Source of the DNA: Bradyrhizobium sp. CCGB12
GTDB lineage: Bacteria > Pseudomonadota > Alphaproteobacteria > Rhizobiales > Xanthobacteraceae
NCBI RefSeq assembly: GCF_024199845.1
Contig: NZ_JANADO010000001.1
Location: 682,001 to 746,000 of the forward strand
Direction of reading: 5' to 3'
Length of the DNA stretch: 64,000 bases
Position 1 is the stretch's first letter, and every line of letters begins with the position of its first letter. The notes below the pieces were generated by a model, which made no database searches, had not been told where the DNA came from, and saw nothing but the letters and a program-made list of their open reading frames with translations. The position numbers and the translations under genes are program-made. Below are positions 9,206-18,607 of the stretch, piece after piece.

Positions 9206-10196
9206 CCGCGCGCTCGATAAAGGCGATGTCAACCGGGTCGGTGCCTCCCGTGCCGGCCCGGTGCCCCCAATCGGACTCGATTACGCGCAGCTCAGCGTCG
9301 GCGATCAACTGCACTTCCCGCTCAGAGTCGGCGACTAGAAAATACTGATCTGTTCGACAGGGCATGACGATCGTCCGGGCGCGGATCGCACCGAGTGCGC
9401 GCTTCAAGTCGCCGCCGAATGTCTCATTATCGCTGATATCAGCCTGCTGCCACGTGGCGATTTGCGCCAATAGATCGTTCGCATCTCGGCCTTCAAAGGT
9501 CTTCTCCCAGTACCGTGTCATGAAGTCTTCGGGACTGGAAAAGCCGAGCATCGTTTGATCCAGTTGCCTGTCATAAAAGCGGTAGCTTAGTGCCCAGGAT
9601 GCATAGAGGCGCCCGACAGCATGGAGGCCCCCGAGGGGCGGTGTCTCATACTCGCCATTCTTCCAGCTGGCATCGCCGGTGAGGGCTGCCTTCAAACCCG
9701 CTAGAAACACGTAGTTAAACCGGCTGGTTCGTGCCGAACCGCAAAACGGAAGGACTCGGGGAACCATGTCCGGATACAGACTGGCCCATTGATAGGCCTG
9801 CTGGGCGCCCATCGATCTGCCAATCACCGCATGAAGGCGCTCGATGAGGAAGACTGCCTTCAGCAACGCGTACTGAAGGCGAATGTTGTCGAGTAGCGTA
9901 GCGAGAGGAAAGCGACCGCGGTCAAACGGGGCGGGTGTGTTGCTGGGCGACGAGGAGGCGCCGTTGCCAAGTATGCCCGGCACGATCACGAACCATTTGT
10001 CGGTATCGAGGGCTTTCCCGGGACCGATGAGCCATTCGTTCGAGGAATGCTTCGTTCCGAACCAGGTGGGAAAAAGCACAGCGTTGTCCTTGGCCCGCGA
10101 AAGCGTGCCGTAGGTCTTGTACGCAAGCTTGGCCTCCGGCAGCGTGCCACCGCGCTGCAGCCGAAAGTTGGCGACAGTAAAGATGTTCTCAGACAC
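9171..10196 (-). CDS. MetX-like alpha/beta hydrolase, candidate deformylase or amidase
   Basis: About 341 residues, homoserine O-acetyltransferase-like alpha/beta fold. The nucleophile elbow is GRSMGAQQAYQW; the likely catalytic Asp is in CRTDQYF and the His in DWGHRAG. The strand LAYKTYGTL and the early GTKHSSNEW loop are as in MetX-like hydrolases. The start is GTG 10196 (VSENIFTVANF); a TTG at 10217 would overlap coxL. It is the second gene of the coxL operon, two bases after coxL ends. In pyridine pathways an alpha/beta hydrolase (NicD) removes formate from N-formylmaleamate, so this gene could fill that slot; NicD itself is shorter and this match is only by fold and context. Confidence 0.82.
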   Translation of the reverse strand: MSENIFTVANFRLQRGGTLPEAKLAYKTYGTLSRAKDNAVLFPTWFGTKHSSNEWLIGPGKALDTDKWFVIVPGILGNGASSSPSNTPAPFDRGRFPLATLLDNIRLQYALLKAVFLIERLHAVIGRSMGAQQAYQWASLYPDMVPRVLPFCGSARTSRFNYVFLAGLKAALTGDASWKNGEYETPPLGGLHAVGRLYASWALSYRFYDRQLDQTMLGFSSPEDFMTRYWEKTFEGRDANDLLAQIATWQQADISDNETFGGDLKRALGAIRARTIVMPCRTDQYFLVADSEREVQLIADAELRVIESDWGHRAGTGGTDPVDIAFIERAVTDVLEDRRPR

Positions 10197-10197
10197 G

Positions 10198-12633
10198 TTA
10201 GAGGCTCGTCGCTGCAAGGTTTCGAAAGTCGGCTTTCCACCGTCCGTCCGGAAGCTGAGTACCGGCTGAATGCTCTTGCGAGCGCGCGTCGCGGATCGCG
10301 TGCCATACCCTGCGCGGCGTCAAGGGCATGTTGATCTCTCGCACTCCCAAGTCCCACAAGGCGTCGACGACTGCGTTCACGATCGCGGCCGGAGCGGCGA
10401 TACTGCCACTCTCGCCGGCTCCCTTTACGCCCAGCGGGTTGTTGGGAGACAGGGTCTCCTGCGATTCGAACAGGAAGGACGGAAGATCGTCGGCGCGCGG
10501 CATCGCGTAGTCCATGAAGGATCCGGCAATCAGCTGGCCGCTGTCGCGATCATAGGTGCACTGCTCCATGAGTGCTTGGCCGATGCCTTGCGCGGCTCCG
10601 CCATGCAATTGCCCCTCGACGATCTGGGGATTCACGACCTTTCCGCAGTCGTCGATCGCCGCGAAGTTGCGGACACGGACCTGGCCGGTATCTGGATCGA
10701 CGATGACCACGGCGAGCTGCATTCCGGAGGGAGTGTTTCGGGCAGGCGGATCGTAGAAGACTGTCTCTTCCAGCCCCATTTCCATGTCCTGCGGGTAGTC
10801 GTGACCGCGATAGCACCAGCGCGCGACCTCGGTGAACGTCATCTTGCGGTCGGTGCCCACAAGCTCGAACACGCCCTGCTGGTAAGCGACGTCCTCTGTT
10901 GAACATTCCATCAGGTGCGCGAACTGCCGCTTGCACTTATCGATGATGCGTCCGCTGGCTCGCGCGATCGCAGGACCCATGAGGAAAAGCGAGCGGGATC
11001 CCCAGGTCCCAAGACCGTTCGGGATGCGGTCGGTGTCACCTTCGACGAGCTCGATATTTTCATAGGGGACCCCAAGCGTGTCCGCCGCGATTTGACAGAA
11101 CGATGTTTCATGTCCCTGTCCGTGCGAGTGCGTACCGCAAAACAGGGTCACTTTCCCTGATGGATGCACGCGCACGGTGGCGACGTCATATCCTCCGATA
11201 CGGCGGCCGATCTTCGCCGCGACCCGGCTGGGCGCGCCAGCACAATCGACAAAGCCGGCAAGACCAATGCCCATTCGGATGCCTTGTCCGCGAAGCTTTC
11301 GCTGCTCGCGGCGAAGATCGTCATAAGAGGCGAGATTGGTCAGCTTGTTGAGAAGTCCATCAGGGTCGCAGGAGTCGTAGGTCACTCCAATGGTGGTCTC
11401 ATATGGGCAGTCGGTAGGCGCAATGAAGTTGCGACGCCTGATTTCGCAGACTTCGATGCCGAGATCGCGAGCGGCGTTCTCGAGCAGACGCTCGAGCACG
11501 TAGATCCCCTCCGGCCGCCCAGCCCCGCGATAGGCCTCGACGGGTACCGTGTGCGTGTAGACACCCGTGATATGGCAAAAGATCGCCTTCGTCCTGTAAA
11601 GGCCGGCCAGAACACGCGGATAGTAGTGCGCAGGAATGCTCGGGCCAAACGCGGTCATGTACGCGCCCAGATTGGCAATCGTCCTGGCTTCTATGCCGAG
11701 GATTTCGCCTTGCTTGCTCATTGCAATTCGACAGCGTGTAACGTGGTCTCTGCCGTGAGCGTCGGTAATCAGCGACTCGCTGCGGGTCGCGACGAACTTC
11801 ACGGGCCGGCCGACTTTCTGTGCCGCCCACAGCACGGCGGCCTCTTCGCCATAGTGAGTATTCTTCGGCCCGAACCCGCCTCCGACGTCAGGAGCCACCA
11901 CCCGGATCTGATGCTCCGGCACGCGCAGGGAGTCGTCGGCCAGCCAGTTTTTCACCAGGTGGGGGATCTGCGTGCTGGCAGTGAGCGTGTAGTGATCACG
12001 TGACTTGTCGTATTCGCCGAGATAGGTGCGCGGCTCCATCGCATTGGCCGTGATACGGTTGGCGACGACCTCGAGCTCACCAACATAGTCCGCGCGCGCG
12101 AATGCTGCTCGCACCGCCGCTTCGTCGCCGACCGTGTTGACGAACGTCACGTTCGTCCCAAACTGGGGATGAACGAGCTCTGCTCCCTCTGCCAGGGCAT
12201 CGGCAGCTTCCACGACAGCGGGCAGGGGCTCATAGTCGACCAATATCCTGTCGAGCGCGTCAAGCGCTTGCCATCTGGTCTCCGCCACGACGACAGCCAC
12301 TGTGTCTCCGACGTGGCGAACGATATCGACCGCGAACACTGGGCGAGATGCCTCGTTCATGGGCGAGCCGTCCGGAAACCGGACGGGTGCGATCGTCGGC
12401 ATCTCTCCACGGCCTTCGGCTGCCCACATAGCCCCCGTCAGAACGGCGAGCACCCCCGGCATCTGCGTCGCTTCTGCCGTGTCGATCGAGATGATCCGAG
12501 CGTGAGCGAAGGGGCTTCGGACGAAAGCGGCGTGGGTCATTCCCACGCGTTTCAGGTCGTCCGTGTAGCCACCGCGGCCCGTAATGAACCTCATGTCCTC
12601 GCGCCGAGGCACGTGGCTGCCAACAAAGCTCAT
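10198..12633 (-). CDS. Molybdopterin-binding large subunit, form II CoxL-like hydroxylase
   Basis: 811-residue molybdenum-cofactor subunit of a xanthine-oxidase-family hydroxylase; inserts water-derived oxygen into the substrate. The active-site loop reads AYRGAGR, the form II signature. True CO dehydrogenases (form I) carry AYXCSFR. The catalytic glutamate is in GVKGAGESGSIAAP near the C-terminus; the molybdopterin-contact segment GGGFGPKNTHYGEE is also seen. ATG 12633 has an AGGAGG site. The small and medium subunits are encoded at 4.7-6.0 kb. Its promoter carries the ATATGTATACATAT-type operator shared with the Rieske operon. Substrate probably an N-heteroaromatic or other ring, not CO. 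Confidence 0.92.
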   Translation of the reverse strand: MSFVGSHVPRREDMRFITGRGGYTDDLKRVGMTHAAFVRSPFAHARIISIDTAEATQMPGVLAVLTGAMWAAEGRGEMPTIAPVRFPDGSPMNEASRPVFAVDIVRHVGDTVAVVVAETRWQALDALDRILVDYEPLPAVVEAADALAEGAELVHPQFGTNVTFVNTVGDEAAVRAAFARADYVGELEVVANRITANAMEPRTYLGEYDKSRDHYTLTASTQIPHLVKNWLADDSLRVPEHQIRVVAPDVGGGFGPKNTHYGEEAAVLWAAQKVGRPVKFVATRSESLITDAHGRDHVTRCRIAMSKQGEILGIEARTIANLGAYMTAFGPSIPAHYYPRVLAGLYRTKAIFCHITGVYTHTVPVEAYRGAGRPEGIYVLERLLENAARDLGIEVCEIRRRNFIAPTDCPYETTIGVTYDSCDPDGLLNKLTNLASYDDLRREQRKLRGQGIRMGIGLAGFVDCAGAPSRVAAKIGRRIGGYDVATVRVHPSGKVTLFCGTHSHGQGHETSFCQIAADTLGVPYENIELVEGDTDRIPNGLGTWGSRSLFLMGPAIARASGRIIDKCKRQFAHLMECSTEDVAYQQGVFELVGTDRKMTFTEVARWCYRGHDYPQDMEMGLEETVFYDPPARNTPSGMQLAVVIVDPDTGQVRVRNFAAIDDCGKVVNPQIVEGQLHGGAAQGIGQALMEQCTYDRDSGQLIAGSFMDYAMPRADDLPSFLFESQETLSPNNPLGVKGAGESGSIAAPAAIVNAVVDALWDLGVREINMPLTPRRVWHAIRDARSQEHSAGTQLPDGRWKADFRNLAATSL

Positions 12634-12650
12634 TTTGTCCTCCTAGCCTT

Positions 12651-12664
12651 ATTTGGATACATAT
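12651..12664. promoter_or_regulatory. Operator half-degenerate copy A1 (ATTTGGATACATAT)
   Basis: Matches the 14-base palindrome ATATGTATACATAT in its right half. It lies 18 bases upstream of the coxL start codon and is read as ATATGTATCCAAAT in the direction of coxL. The equivalent site near 26640 has the same position relative to the Rieske ferredoxin start. Confidence 0.6.
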
Positions 12665-12723
12665 CGCACAGCTTTTCGGCGCTGTTAGCCGAATTTTGGC
12701 CCTTGCCAAGAAATATTTTTCCT

Positions 12724-12737
12724 ATATGTATACATAT
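12724..12737. promoter_or_regulatory. Operator copy A2 (ATATGTATACATAT)
   Basis: A perfect 14-base palindrome, identical to the copy at 26714-26727. Its core TGTATACA fits the TNGTATACNA pattern bound by many GntR/FCD regulators. A GntR/FCD gene ends the operon that starts here. Confidence 0.7.
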
Positions 12738-12741
12738 CGCC

Positions 12742-12755
12742 ATATGTATACAAAT
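12742..12755. promoter_or_regulatory. Operator copy A3 (ATATGTATACAAAT)
   Basis: One base away from a perfect palindrome, centre 18 bases from copy A2. Together with the TCTAATTC that follows, it is identical to 26714-26735 at 21 of 22 positions. It lies 35 bases before the nicF-like ATG. Confidence 0.68.
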
Positions 12756-12789
12756 TCTAATTCTAAACAATCCGCCCGTGGGAGGAAAA

Positions 12790-13431
12790 ATGGGTCCTGA
12801 CGAGATCGAGGTCTTCAAGAGGCAGCAGTTCGGTCACAAGCTTGGATTCGGGCGTTCCCCGGCGCTGCTGATTGTCGACTTCGTCAACGGATTCGTTGAC
12901 CCGCAGCTTTTCGGAGGAGGCAATATCGCTGCGGCGGCTGCGAGCACGCTGCCCGTGCTGCAGGCTTTCCGTGCCGCCAAATGCCCGGTCGTCTTCTCTC
13001 GCATCATCTATGCCGAGGATGGGTCCGACGCGACGGTTCACTGTCTGAAAGTTCCGCGCCTCAAGTCGCTGACCAAGAACAATCCGGCAAGTCACATCAT
13101 CGATGAACTAGCTCCGGTGCCCGGCGAGATCGTTCTCGATAAGAGGTTGCCGTCGGTCTTCTTTGAGACCGGTCTGCACGGATTGCTGAACGGTCGCGGC
13201 GTTGACACCATCGTCGTAACGGGCTGCACGACCAGCGGCTGCGTGCGCGCGACGGTGCTGGATGGGCTGTGCCATGGTTTCCGCCCGATTGTCCCTGCCG
13301 ATTGCGTCGGCGACCGCGCCCAGTCTCCCCACGATGCAAGCCTGTTTGATCTGTCGCAGAAGTACGCGGACATCGTTCACAGCCAGGACGTGATCGCGTT
13401 CCTTTCGCAGCTCAAATCCGTCGCAGCCTGA
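12790..13431 (+). CDS. Isochorismatase-family amidase, NicF / N-carbamoylsarcosine amidase-like
   Basis: 213-residue cysteine hydrolase. The catalytic triad can be placed: Asp in ALLIVDFVNGF, Lys in VLDKRLPSVF, Cys in VTGCTTSGCVRAT. The tail SPHDASLFDLSQKYADI is typical of the N-carbamoylsarcosine amidase and maleamate amidohydrolase (NicF) branch. NicF releases ammonia from maleamate in nicotinate degradation. The open frame runs back to 12169 but that part is coxL antisense; ATG 12790 follows GGAGGA directly. First gene of the rightward operon, 22 bases before the NicX-like dioxygenase, which strongly supports an amide-hydrolysing step after ring cleavage. Confidence 0.88.
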   Translation: MGPDEIEVFKRQQFGHKLGFGRSPALLIVDFVNGFVDPQLFGGGNIAAAAASTLPVLQAFRAAKCPVVFSRIIYAEDGSDATVHCLKVPRLKSLTKNNPASHIIDELAPVPGEIVLDKRLPSVFFETGLHGLLNGRGVDTIVVTGCTTSGCVRATVLDGLCHGFRPIVPADCVGDRAQSPHDASLFDLSQKYADIVHSQDVIAFLSQLKSVAA

Positions 13432-13453
13432 CGACCGCAAAGGAGATTGTCAT

Positions 13454-14548
13454 ATGTACTCAGAGAGTCTGAATGATGCCGCGATGTGGCTTGAGGTCTT
13501 GCGGCTCTCCCGTGTGAAGCCGGGCGAAACGGTTTGTGTGTTGACTGGCGCTGCTTCGAACGAGCGCAACTTCCGTGCTGCCATGCGCGCATCGCAGGAA
13601 TTGGGCTGTACGACCTTCCAGCTCCATATTCCGCCGGCCGCGCCGATCCGTACTGTCGGCGCTGACCGAACGTCCTTTGTCGGTGTCACTCCTCTCACCG
13701 GGAATCGTGCCGCGATCGAGACGCTGAAGAATGTCTCGTTCGTCGCCGATCTGATGGGGCTCCTGCATTCGCCCGAGCAAATCGAGATCCTGAAAGCCGG
13801 CACGCGTATGCTCATGGTGCTCGAGCCGCCGGAAATCCTGGCGCGCATGATTCCCACCGAGGACGACAAGCGGCGCGTCATGGCATGTGACGCGCGATTG
13901 CGGCGAGCGAAGACCATGAAGGTGACGTCGGCGGCCGGCACTGACCTCGTTTTGCCGATTGGTCAGTTTCCGTCCTTGCCGGAATATGGATACGCCGACG
14001 AGCCCGGTCATTGGGACCACTGGCCGAGCGGCTTTACGTCGACCTGGCCTAATGAGGGGCAGGGTGATGGGACGGTCGTCATTGACGTCGGCGACATGCT
14101 CTTTCCGTTTAAGATGTATGCGACGTCGCGGATCACGCTGCGAATTGAGCGTGGCCTGATCCGATCGATCGAGGGCGGATTCGAGGCCGAATACCTCAAG
14201 GAGTACATGGCCAGCTACAACGACCCCGGCGCCTATGGGATATCGCATGTGGGGTACGGTCTGCAGCCGAGGGCGAAATGGACGGCCCTTCAAATGCAGC
14301 ATGACAAGTCGCGCACTCTCGGGATGGATGGTCGGTCGTTCTACGGAAACTTCCTGTTCTCGACCGGGCCAAATTCCGAAGCTGGCGGTCGCAACAACTC
14401 GCCATGTCATATCGATATCCCGATGCGGAATTGCACGGTGCTCCTCGATGGCGAAGCGATGGTGCGGGATGGCGACGTCGTCGCGGCAGATCAGCGCGTG
14501 GCGGGTGCTGGGCCTCAGACCGGTGTCCAGCTCGTCGCGGCGGAATAA
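13454..14548 (+). CDS. 2,5-dihydroxypyridine 5,6-dioxygenase-like (NicX / M29 fold)
   Basis: 364-residue protein of the NicX group, related in fold to M29 aminopeptidases but acting as an Fe(II) ring-cleaving dioxygenase. NicX from Pseudomonas putida opens 2,5-dihydroxypyridine to N-formylmaleamate; its iron ligands, as I recall, are His265, His318 and Asp320. Here the matching residues are His265 (GISHVGYG), His319 and Asp321 (CHIDIP), almost the same spacing and numbering. AAGGAG lies 9 bases before the ATG. Followed by the ABC importer genes. The exact pyridine substrate may differ, for example a carboxylated dihydroxypyridine. Confidence 0.83.
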   Translation: MYSESLNDAAMWLEVLRLSRVKPGETVCVLTGAASNERNFRAAMRASQELGCTTFQLHIPPAAPIRTVGADRTSFVGVTPLTGNRAAIETLKNVSFVADLMGLLHSPEQIEILKAGTRMLMVLEPPEILARMIPTEDDKRRVMACDARLRRAKTMKVTSAAGTDLVLPIGQFPSLPEYGYADEPGHWDHWPSGFTSTWPNEGQGDGTVVIDVGDMLFPFKMYATSRITLRIERGLIRSIEGGFEAEYLKEYMASYNDPGAYGISHVGYGLQPRAKWTALQMQHDKSRTLGMDGRSFYGNFLFSTGPNSEAGGRNNSPCHIDIPMRNCTVLLDGEAMVRDGDVVAADQRVAGAGPQTGVQLVAAE

Positions 14549-14583
14549 TCATCAAGATTCCTAGGGAGCGTAAGGAGGGTAAC

Positions 14584-15735
14584 ATGTGGAAGATCTATTT
14601 GGCGGCGGTGCTGGCGACGGTCGCCGGTCCTGCTTTTGGGCAAGTCAAGCTGGGGGCGACGCTGTCGACGACCGGTCCTGCGGCATCGCTCGGAATCCCG
14701 GAGCGCAACACGCTTCAACTGCTCCCCAAATCGGTCGGAGGGGTCTCGATCGAGTGGGTCATACTCGATGATGCGTCCGACACGACCGCCGCCCGCAAGA
14801 ATGCGGAGAAGCTCACGTCGGAAGACAAGGTCGATGCCATCATCGGTTCCAGCACGACTCCCAACTCGCTTGCGATGATCGAGGTCGCCAACGGCGCACA
14901 GACGCCGATGATCAGCCTCGGAGCCTCGGCGCGGATCGTCGATCCGATGGACGCGCAACGCCGTTGGGTGTTCAAGACGCCGTACCACGACAGCATGATC
15001 GCGGAGACCGTGGCGCGGCACATGAAGTCGACCGGCGTGAAGACGCTGGCCTACATCGGTTTCAATGATGCCTACGGAGAAGGATGGGGCGCGGAACTCC
15101 AGAAGGCGGCCGAGCGAAATGGCGTAACGATGGGCGCCTGGGAGAAGTACAATCGGACCGACACAAGCGTCACGGCTCAGGTTCTGAAGGTCATGTCCGC
15201 CAATCCGGACGCGGTACTGATCGGCGCATCTGGCACCCCGGCTGTGCTTCCGCAGGTTACGCTCCGTGAGCGCGGCTATAAGGGTAAGATCTACCAGACC
15301 TCCGGTGTCATCAATAACGACTTCCTTCGCGTGGGTGGGAAGAACGTCGAGGGCACTCTGCTGCCAAGCGGACCGGTCATCGTGGTCGATCAACTGCCGG
15401 ACGATCAGCCGACCAAAGCGACCGGTTTGGAGTATAAGAAGCTCTACGAGGAGACCTACGGTCCCAACTCGCTCTCGACATTCGGTGCGAATGCATACGA
15501 TGCATGGCTTCTTCTCAAGAACGCCATTCCGAAGGCCGCAGCCAAGGCCAAGCCCGGCACGCCGGAATTCCGTCAGGCGCTGCGTGACGAGATCGAGCAT
15601 ACCGCCAACTTACCGGCGACCCATGGCGTATTCAACCTGACTGCGCAGGATCACCTGGGCTTTGCGGTCGATGCTCCGGCAATGATCACCATTCGAAATG
15701 GAACGTGGGCTTTCGTTAAAGCCAACGGCTCCTGA
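14584..15735 (+). CDS. Branched-chain-type ABC transporter substrate-binding protein
   Basis: Periplasmic binding protein of the LivJ/HAAT class, about 383 residues. Signal peptide MWKIYLAAVLATVAGPAFG with cleavage before QVKLG; the mature start KLGATLSTTGPAASLGIPE and the ligand-pocket segment DDASDTTAARKNAEKL fit the family. The frame is open from 14404, but ATG 14584 has GGAGGG a few bases upstream and begins the signal peptide. Lies 35 bases after the NicX-like gene, so it probably captures the heterocyclic or aromatic acid broken down by this operon. A terminator hairpin follows, which would keep this gene expressed above the permeases. Confidence 0.9.
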   Translation: MWKIYLAAVLATVAGPAFGQVKLGATLSTTGPAASLGIPERNTLQLLPKSVGGVSIEWVILDDASDTTAARKNAEKLTSEDKVDAIIGSSTTPNSLAMIEVANGAQTPMISLGASARIVDPMDAQRRWVFKTPYHDSMIAETVARHMKSTGVKTLAYIGFNDAYGEGWGAELQKAAERNGVTMGAWEKYNRTDTSVTAQVLKVMSANPDAVLIGASGTPAVLPQVTLRERGYKGKIYQTSGVINNDFLRVGGKNVEGTLLPSGPVIVVDQLPDDQPTKATGLEYKKLYEETYGPNSLSTFGANAYDAWLLLKNAIPKAAAKAKPGTPEFRQALRDEIEHTANLPATHGVFNLTAQDHLGFAVDAPAMITIRNGTWAFVKANGS

Positions 15736-15750
15736 GTTCCTCCCTGACTT

Positions 15751-15784
15751 GGGCCGCTCCTGAACGGAGCGGTCCACCTTTTTT
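15751..15784 (+). terminator. Rho-independent terminator inside the transporter operon
   Basis: GGGCCGCTCC (15751-15760), loop TGAAC, GGAGCGGTCC (15766-15775): a 10-base-pair stem with one G-T pair, followed by ACC and a run of six T. Partial read-through would give more binding protein than permease, as is common in ABC operons. Confidence 0.82.
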
Positions 15785-15793
15785 GGAGCTCGC

Positions 15794-16828
15794 ATGAACA
15801 TCGATATCTTTCTTATTCTAGCGCAGGACGGGCTCGTGAACGCCGCGGTCTACGCCCTCGCGGCGATCGCGCTCGTGCTCGTCTACGCCGTAACGCGCAT
15901 CGTGTTTGTCCCGCAGGGCGAGTTCGTTGCCTACGGAGCCCTCACCTTCGCTGGATTGCTGGCTGGCGTCGTTCCCATGACGGTGTGGCTGATGCTTGCC
16001 GGCTCTGTGCTTCTCTCCACCGTGGACATCTGGAAGGCGTATCGCGGCGGTGTACCGTCAAAGGTACTAGGAAAAGCGCTTTCAGAGATCCTCTATGCGT
16101 TGGCCGTCGCATTCGTAGCGTGGCGGTTCGCACCAGGCGGCATGTCTCAGCTTCTCGCAATTCCGCTTACCCTTGCGATTATGATTCCGCTGGGGCCTCA
16201 GATCTACCGGCTCGCGTTCGAGCCCATAGCTGGGGCGTCGGTCCTGATGCTCTTGATCGTTGCGACGGCCGTCCACTTCGTCATGGTTGGCGTTGGTCTC
16301 CTCGCATTCGGCGCCGAGGGATCGAGAAATCCTCCTGTTGCTGACTTCTCAATGAATTGGGGACCGGTGTTGGTCACGGCCCAGAGTGTGTGGGTGATTG
16401 TGGCGTCACTAGCCGGGATTGTGGCTCTGTGGTTGTTCTTCGGTTTCACCCTACGTGGTAGGGCGCTGCGAGCCGTGGCGGTTAACCGCATCGGCGCCAA
16501 GCTCGTGGGCATCCGGGGCAAACATGCAGGCAGGCTTACCTTTGCGCTTGCAGCCGCAATCGGTACTTCTTGCGGCATCCTGATCTCTCCGGTGACGACG
16601 ATCTATTATGATACGGGTTTCCTCATCGGACTAAAGGGCTTCGTGGCAGCTATCATCGGCGGACTGGCAAGCTATCCACTCGCTGCCGTGGGCGCGCTCC
16701 TCGTTGGAATTCTGGAATCATATTCGTCCTTCTGGGCCAGCGCCTACAAGGAAGTGATCGTCTTTACGCTGATCATTCCAGTGCTGCTCTGGCGGTCCCT
16801 TCGCGGCATCCATTTCGAGGAGGAATAA
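15794..16828 (+). CDS. LivH-like ABC permease
   Basis: 344-residue inner-membrane permease of the branched-chain amino acid type. Hydrophobic segments run throughout, starting GLVNAAVYALAAIALVLVYA; the LivH hallmark ALRAVAVNRIGAKLVGI and the later GLASYPLAAVGALLVGILES are present. It is about 50 residues longer than LivH of E. coli, with an extra hydrophobic stretch at about residues 70-135. Ends two codons before the GTG of the fused permease-ATPase, within the same operon. Confidence 0.9.
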   Translation: MNIDIFLILAQDGLVNAAVYALAAIALVLVYAVTRIVFVPQGEFVAYGALTFAGLLAGVVPMTVWLMLAGSVLLSTVDIWKAYRGGVPSKVLGKALSEILYALAVAFVAWRFAPGGMSQLLAIPLTLAIMIPLGPQIYRLAFEPIAGASVLMLLIVATAVHFVMVGVGLLAFGAEGSRNPPVADFSMNWGPVLVTAQSVWVIVASLAGIVALWLFFGFTLRGRALRAVAVNRIGAKLVGIRGKHAGRLTFALAAAIGTSCGILISPVTTIYYDTGFLIGLKGFVAAIIGGLASYPLAAVGALLVGILESYSSFWASAYKEVIVFTLIIPVLLWRSLRGIHFEEE

Positions 16829-18607
16829 GTGAACAGGCGTATCCGCAAAGCGGCTCCTTTTGCTATTCTCATCGTCGTCCTCGCGGCCGTATTCGCTTTT
16901 GGCAGCGAGTACTGGGTAACGTTGGCCAATTATATCGGCCTGGCCACGCTGGTCGCGCTAGGCCTCGTTCTGCTCACCGGAATTGGCGGAATGACCTCCT
17001 TCGGTCAGGCGGCATTCGTTGGCATCGGAGCATATTCGTCGGCAGTTGCCACGACGGGCTTTGGTTTGAACCCGTGGATTGGCCTTTTCTTCGCTTTGAT
17101 GCTCACCGGACTGTCGGCCTATGTGATCGGCGCCCTGACACTTCGGCTGGCGGGCCACTACTTGCCCTTGAGCACCATCGCGTGGGGTATCGCGCTCTAT
17201 TTCCTGTTTGGAAATATCGAGATGCTCGGCGGGCAGACCGGTCTCGGCGGTATTCCTCCGATCCGAATTGCAGGCGTCGCGCTAGACACTTCGCGGTCGA
17301 TTTTCTTTCTGATATGGCTCGCCGTCATGCTTGCGATTGCTGGCGCGACGAACTTGCTCAATTCGGGCCCTGGCCGCGCGATGAGGTCCCTTAAGGGCGG
17401 AGCGGCCATGGCGGAGACGTTTGGCATCGACACTGCGTCGGTGCGGGTCAAAACGTTTGTCCTTGCCGCGCTGCTGGCGGGCCTGTCGGGATGGCTCTAC
17501 GTCCATATGCTTCGCTTCGTGAACCCCACGCCTTTCGGCCTGAACTTCGGTATCGAATACCTATTCATGGCGGTCGTGGGAGGCGCTGGGCTTGTTTGGG
17601 GAGCAGTCGTCGGGGCTGCCACTGTAATTATCTCGAAGGAAATTCTTCAGGACTTCCTGCCGACCATCTTGGGCAACGGGGGCAACTACGAGATGATTGT
17701 CTTCGGGGTCGTCCTGATTATCTTGCTGCAAAGGGCTCCTGAGGGATTCCTGCATCCGGTCCGGAAGCTTTTCGCAAGTGCGGAGTATACCCCGCTCGAT
17801 ACGGGCACTACGCCCGTCGACCTGCCGATCCGCGACAAGCCAGTGCCAGAGTCGGACGTCCTGGTGGTATCCGATCTCGGCAAGCGGTTTGCCGGCCTGG
17901 TTGCACTAGAGGGGTTAAGCTTCTCACTCAAGGCGGGCGAGATCGTTGGTGTCATCGGTCCCAACGGCGCCGGCAAGTCGACCATGTTCAATGTGATCAG
18001 CGGCGTGCTTTCGCCCACGTCCGGCTCCGTGCAGTTTTGCGGTCGAAACACCGAGCAGTTACCCTCACGCAAGATCGCGGCGGAAGGCATGGCACGTACG
18101 TTCCAACACGTGCTGCTATTGCCGACGATGAGCGTGGTCGAGAACGTCATGATCGGTGCCGATCGGCGCGCATCAGCGGGAGTCTTGGCAGCACTCCTCC
18201 ATCTCGAGCGAGGCAGCGAGAAGGCGGTGCGCCTCGAGGCGTCGAGGCAGCTTGAGAGGGTTGGTCTTGCCCAGTCTGCGCTGGCCGAAGCCGGATCGTT
18301 GGCGCTCGGCCAACAGAGAATAGTGGAAATCGCCCGGGCGCTCTCGGCGGATCCAACCCTGCTACTGCTCGATGAGCCGGCCGCGGGGCTGAGGCTGCAG
18401 GAGAAGGTGGCACTCGCCAAGACGCTCCGGCAACTCCGGAGAGAGGGCGTGTCGATCCTGATCGTCGAGCATGACATGGACTTCGTAATGAACTTGGTAG
18501 ACCGCCTGATCGTGCTCGACTTCGGGCAACGTATTGCCGAGGGGGAGCCGAAGGCCATCCAGTCGGACGCGCGGGTGCTCGAAGCATATCTCGGAGGAGT
18601 AGAGTGA
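16829..18607 (+). CDS. Fused LivM permease - LivG ATPase
   Basis: 592 residues joining two normally separate subunits. Residues about 1-310 form a LivM-like permease ([40 protein letters not shown]). Residues about 345-590 form a LivG ATPase: Walker [10 protein letters not shown], signature [13 protein letters not shown], Walker [12 protein letters not shown], switch His in IVEHDMDFV. The linker is short and Pro-rich. The start GTG 16829 directly follows the LivH stop; the stop overlaps the LivF start (GTGAG). Such fusions are frequent in Bradyrhizobium-type genomes. Confidence 0.92.
   Translation: MNRRIRKAAPFAILIVVLAAVFAFGSEYWVTLANYIGLATLVALGLVLLTGIGGMTSFGQAAFVGIGAYSSAVATTGFGLNPWIGLFFALMLTGLSAYVIGALTLRLAGHYLPLSTIAWGIALYFLFGNIEMLGGQTGLGGIPPIRIAGVALDTSRSIFFLIWLAVMLAIAGATNLLNSGPGRAMRSLKGGAAMAETFGIDTASVRVKTFVLAALLAGLSGWLYVHMLRFVNPTPFGLNFGIEYLFMAVVGGAGLVWGAVVGAATVIISKEILQDFLPTILGNGGNYEMIVFGVVLIILLQRAPEGFLHPVRKLFASAEYTPLDTGTTPVDLPIRDKPVPESDVLVVSDLGKRFAGLVALEGLSFSLKAGEIVGVIGPNGAGKSTMFNVISGVLSPTSGSVQFCGRNTEQLPSRKIAAEGMARTFQHVLLLPTMSVVENVMIGADRRASAGVLAALLHLERGSEKAVRLEASRQLERVGLAQSALAEAGSLALGQQRIVEIARALSADPTLLLLDEPAAGLRLQEKVALAKTLRQLRREGVSILIVEHDMDFVMNLVDRLIVLDFGQRIAEGEPKAIQSDARVLEAYLGGVE

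Larger units (their letters stand above)
12634..12789. promoter_or_regulatory. Divergent control region coxL / nicF-like
   Basis: A 156-base AT-rich gap between the coxL-hydrolase operon (left) and the nicF-nicX-transporter operon (right). It holds one degenerate and two strong copies of a TGTATACA-cored palindrome. The layout is repeated at 26622-26759: a GGATACATAT-type site about 18 bases from the leftward start, and a site plus TCTAATTC about 35 bases from the rightward start. Confidence 0.75.

Noticed and set aside
10198..12633. Carbon monoxide dehydrogenase
   Set aside because: The active-site loop is form II (AYRGAGR) and the cox maturation genes are missing.
12169..12789. Upstream extension of the NicF-like reading frame
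   Set aside because: It is antisense to coxL and has no domain match; ATG 12790 has a perfect ribosome site.
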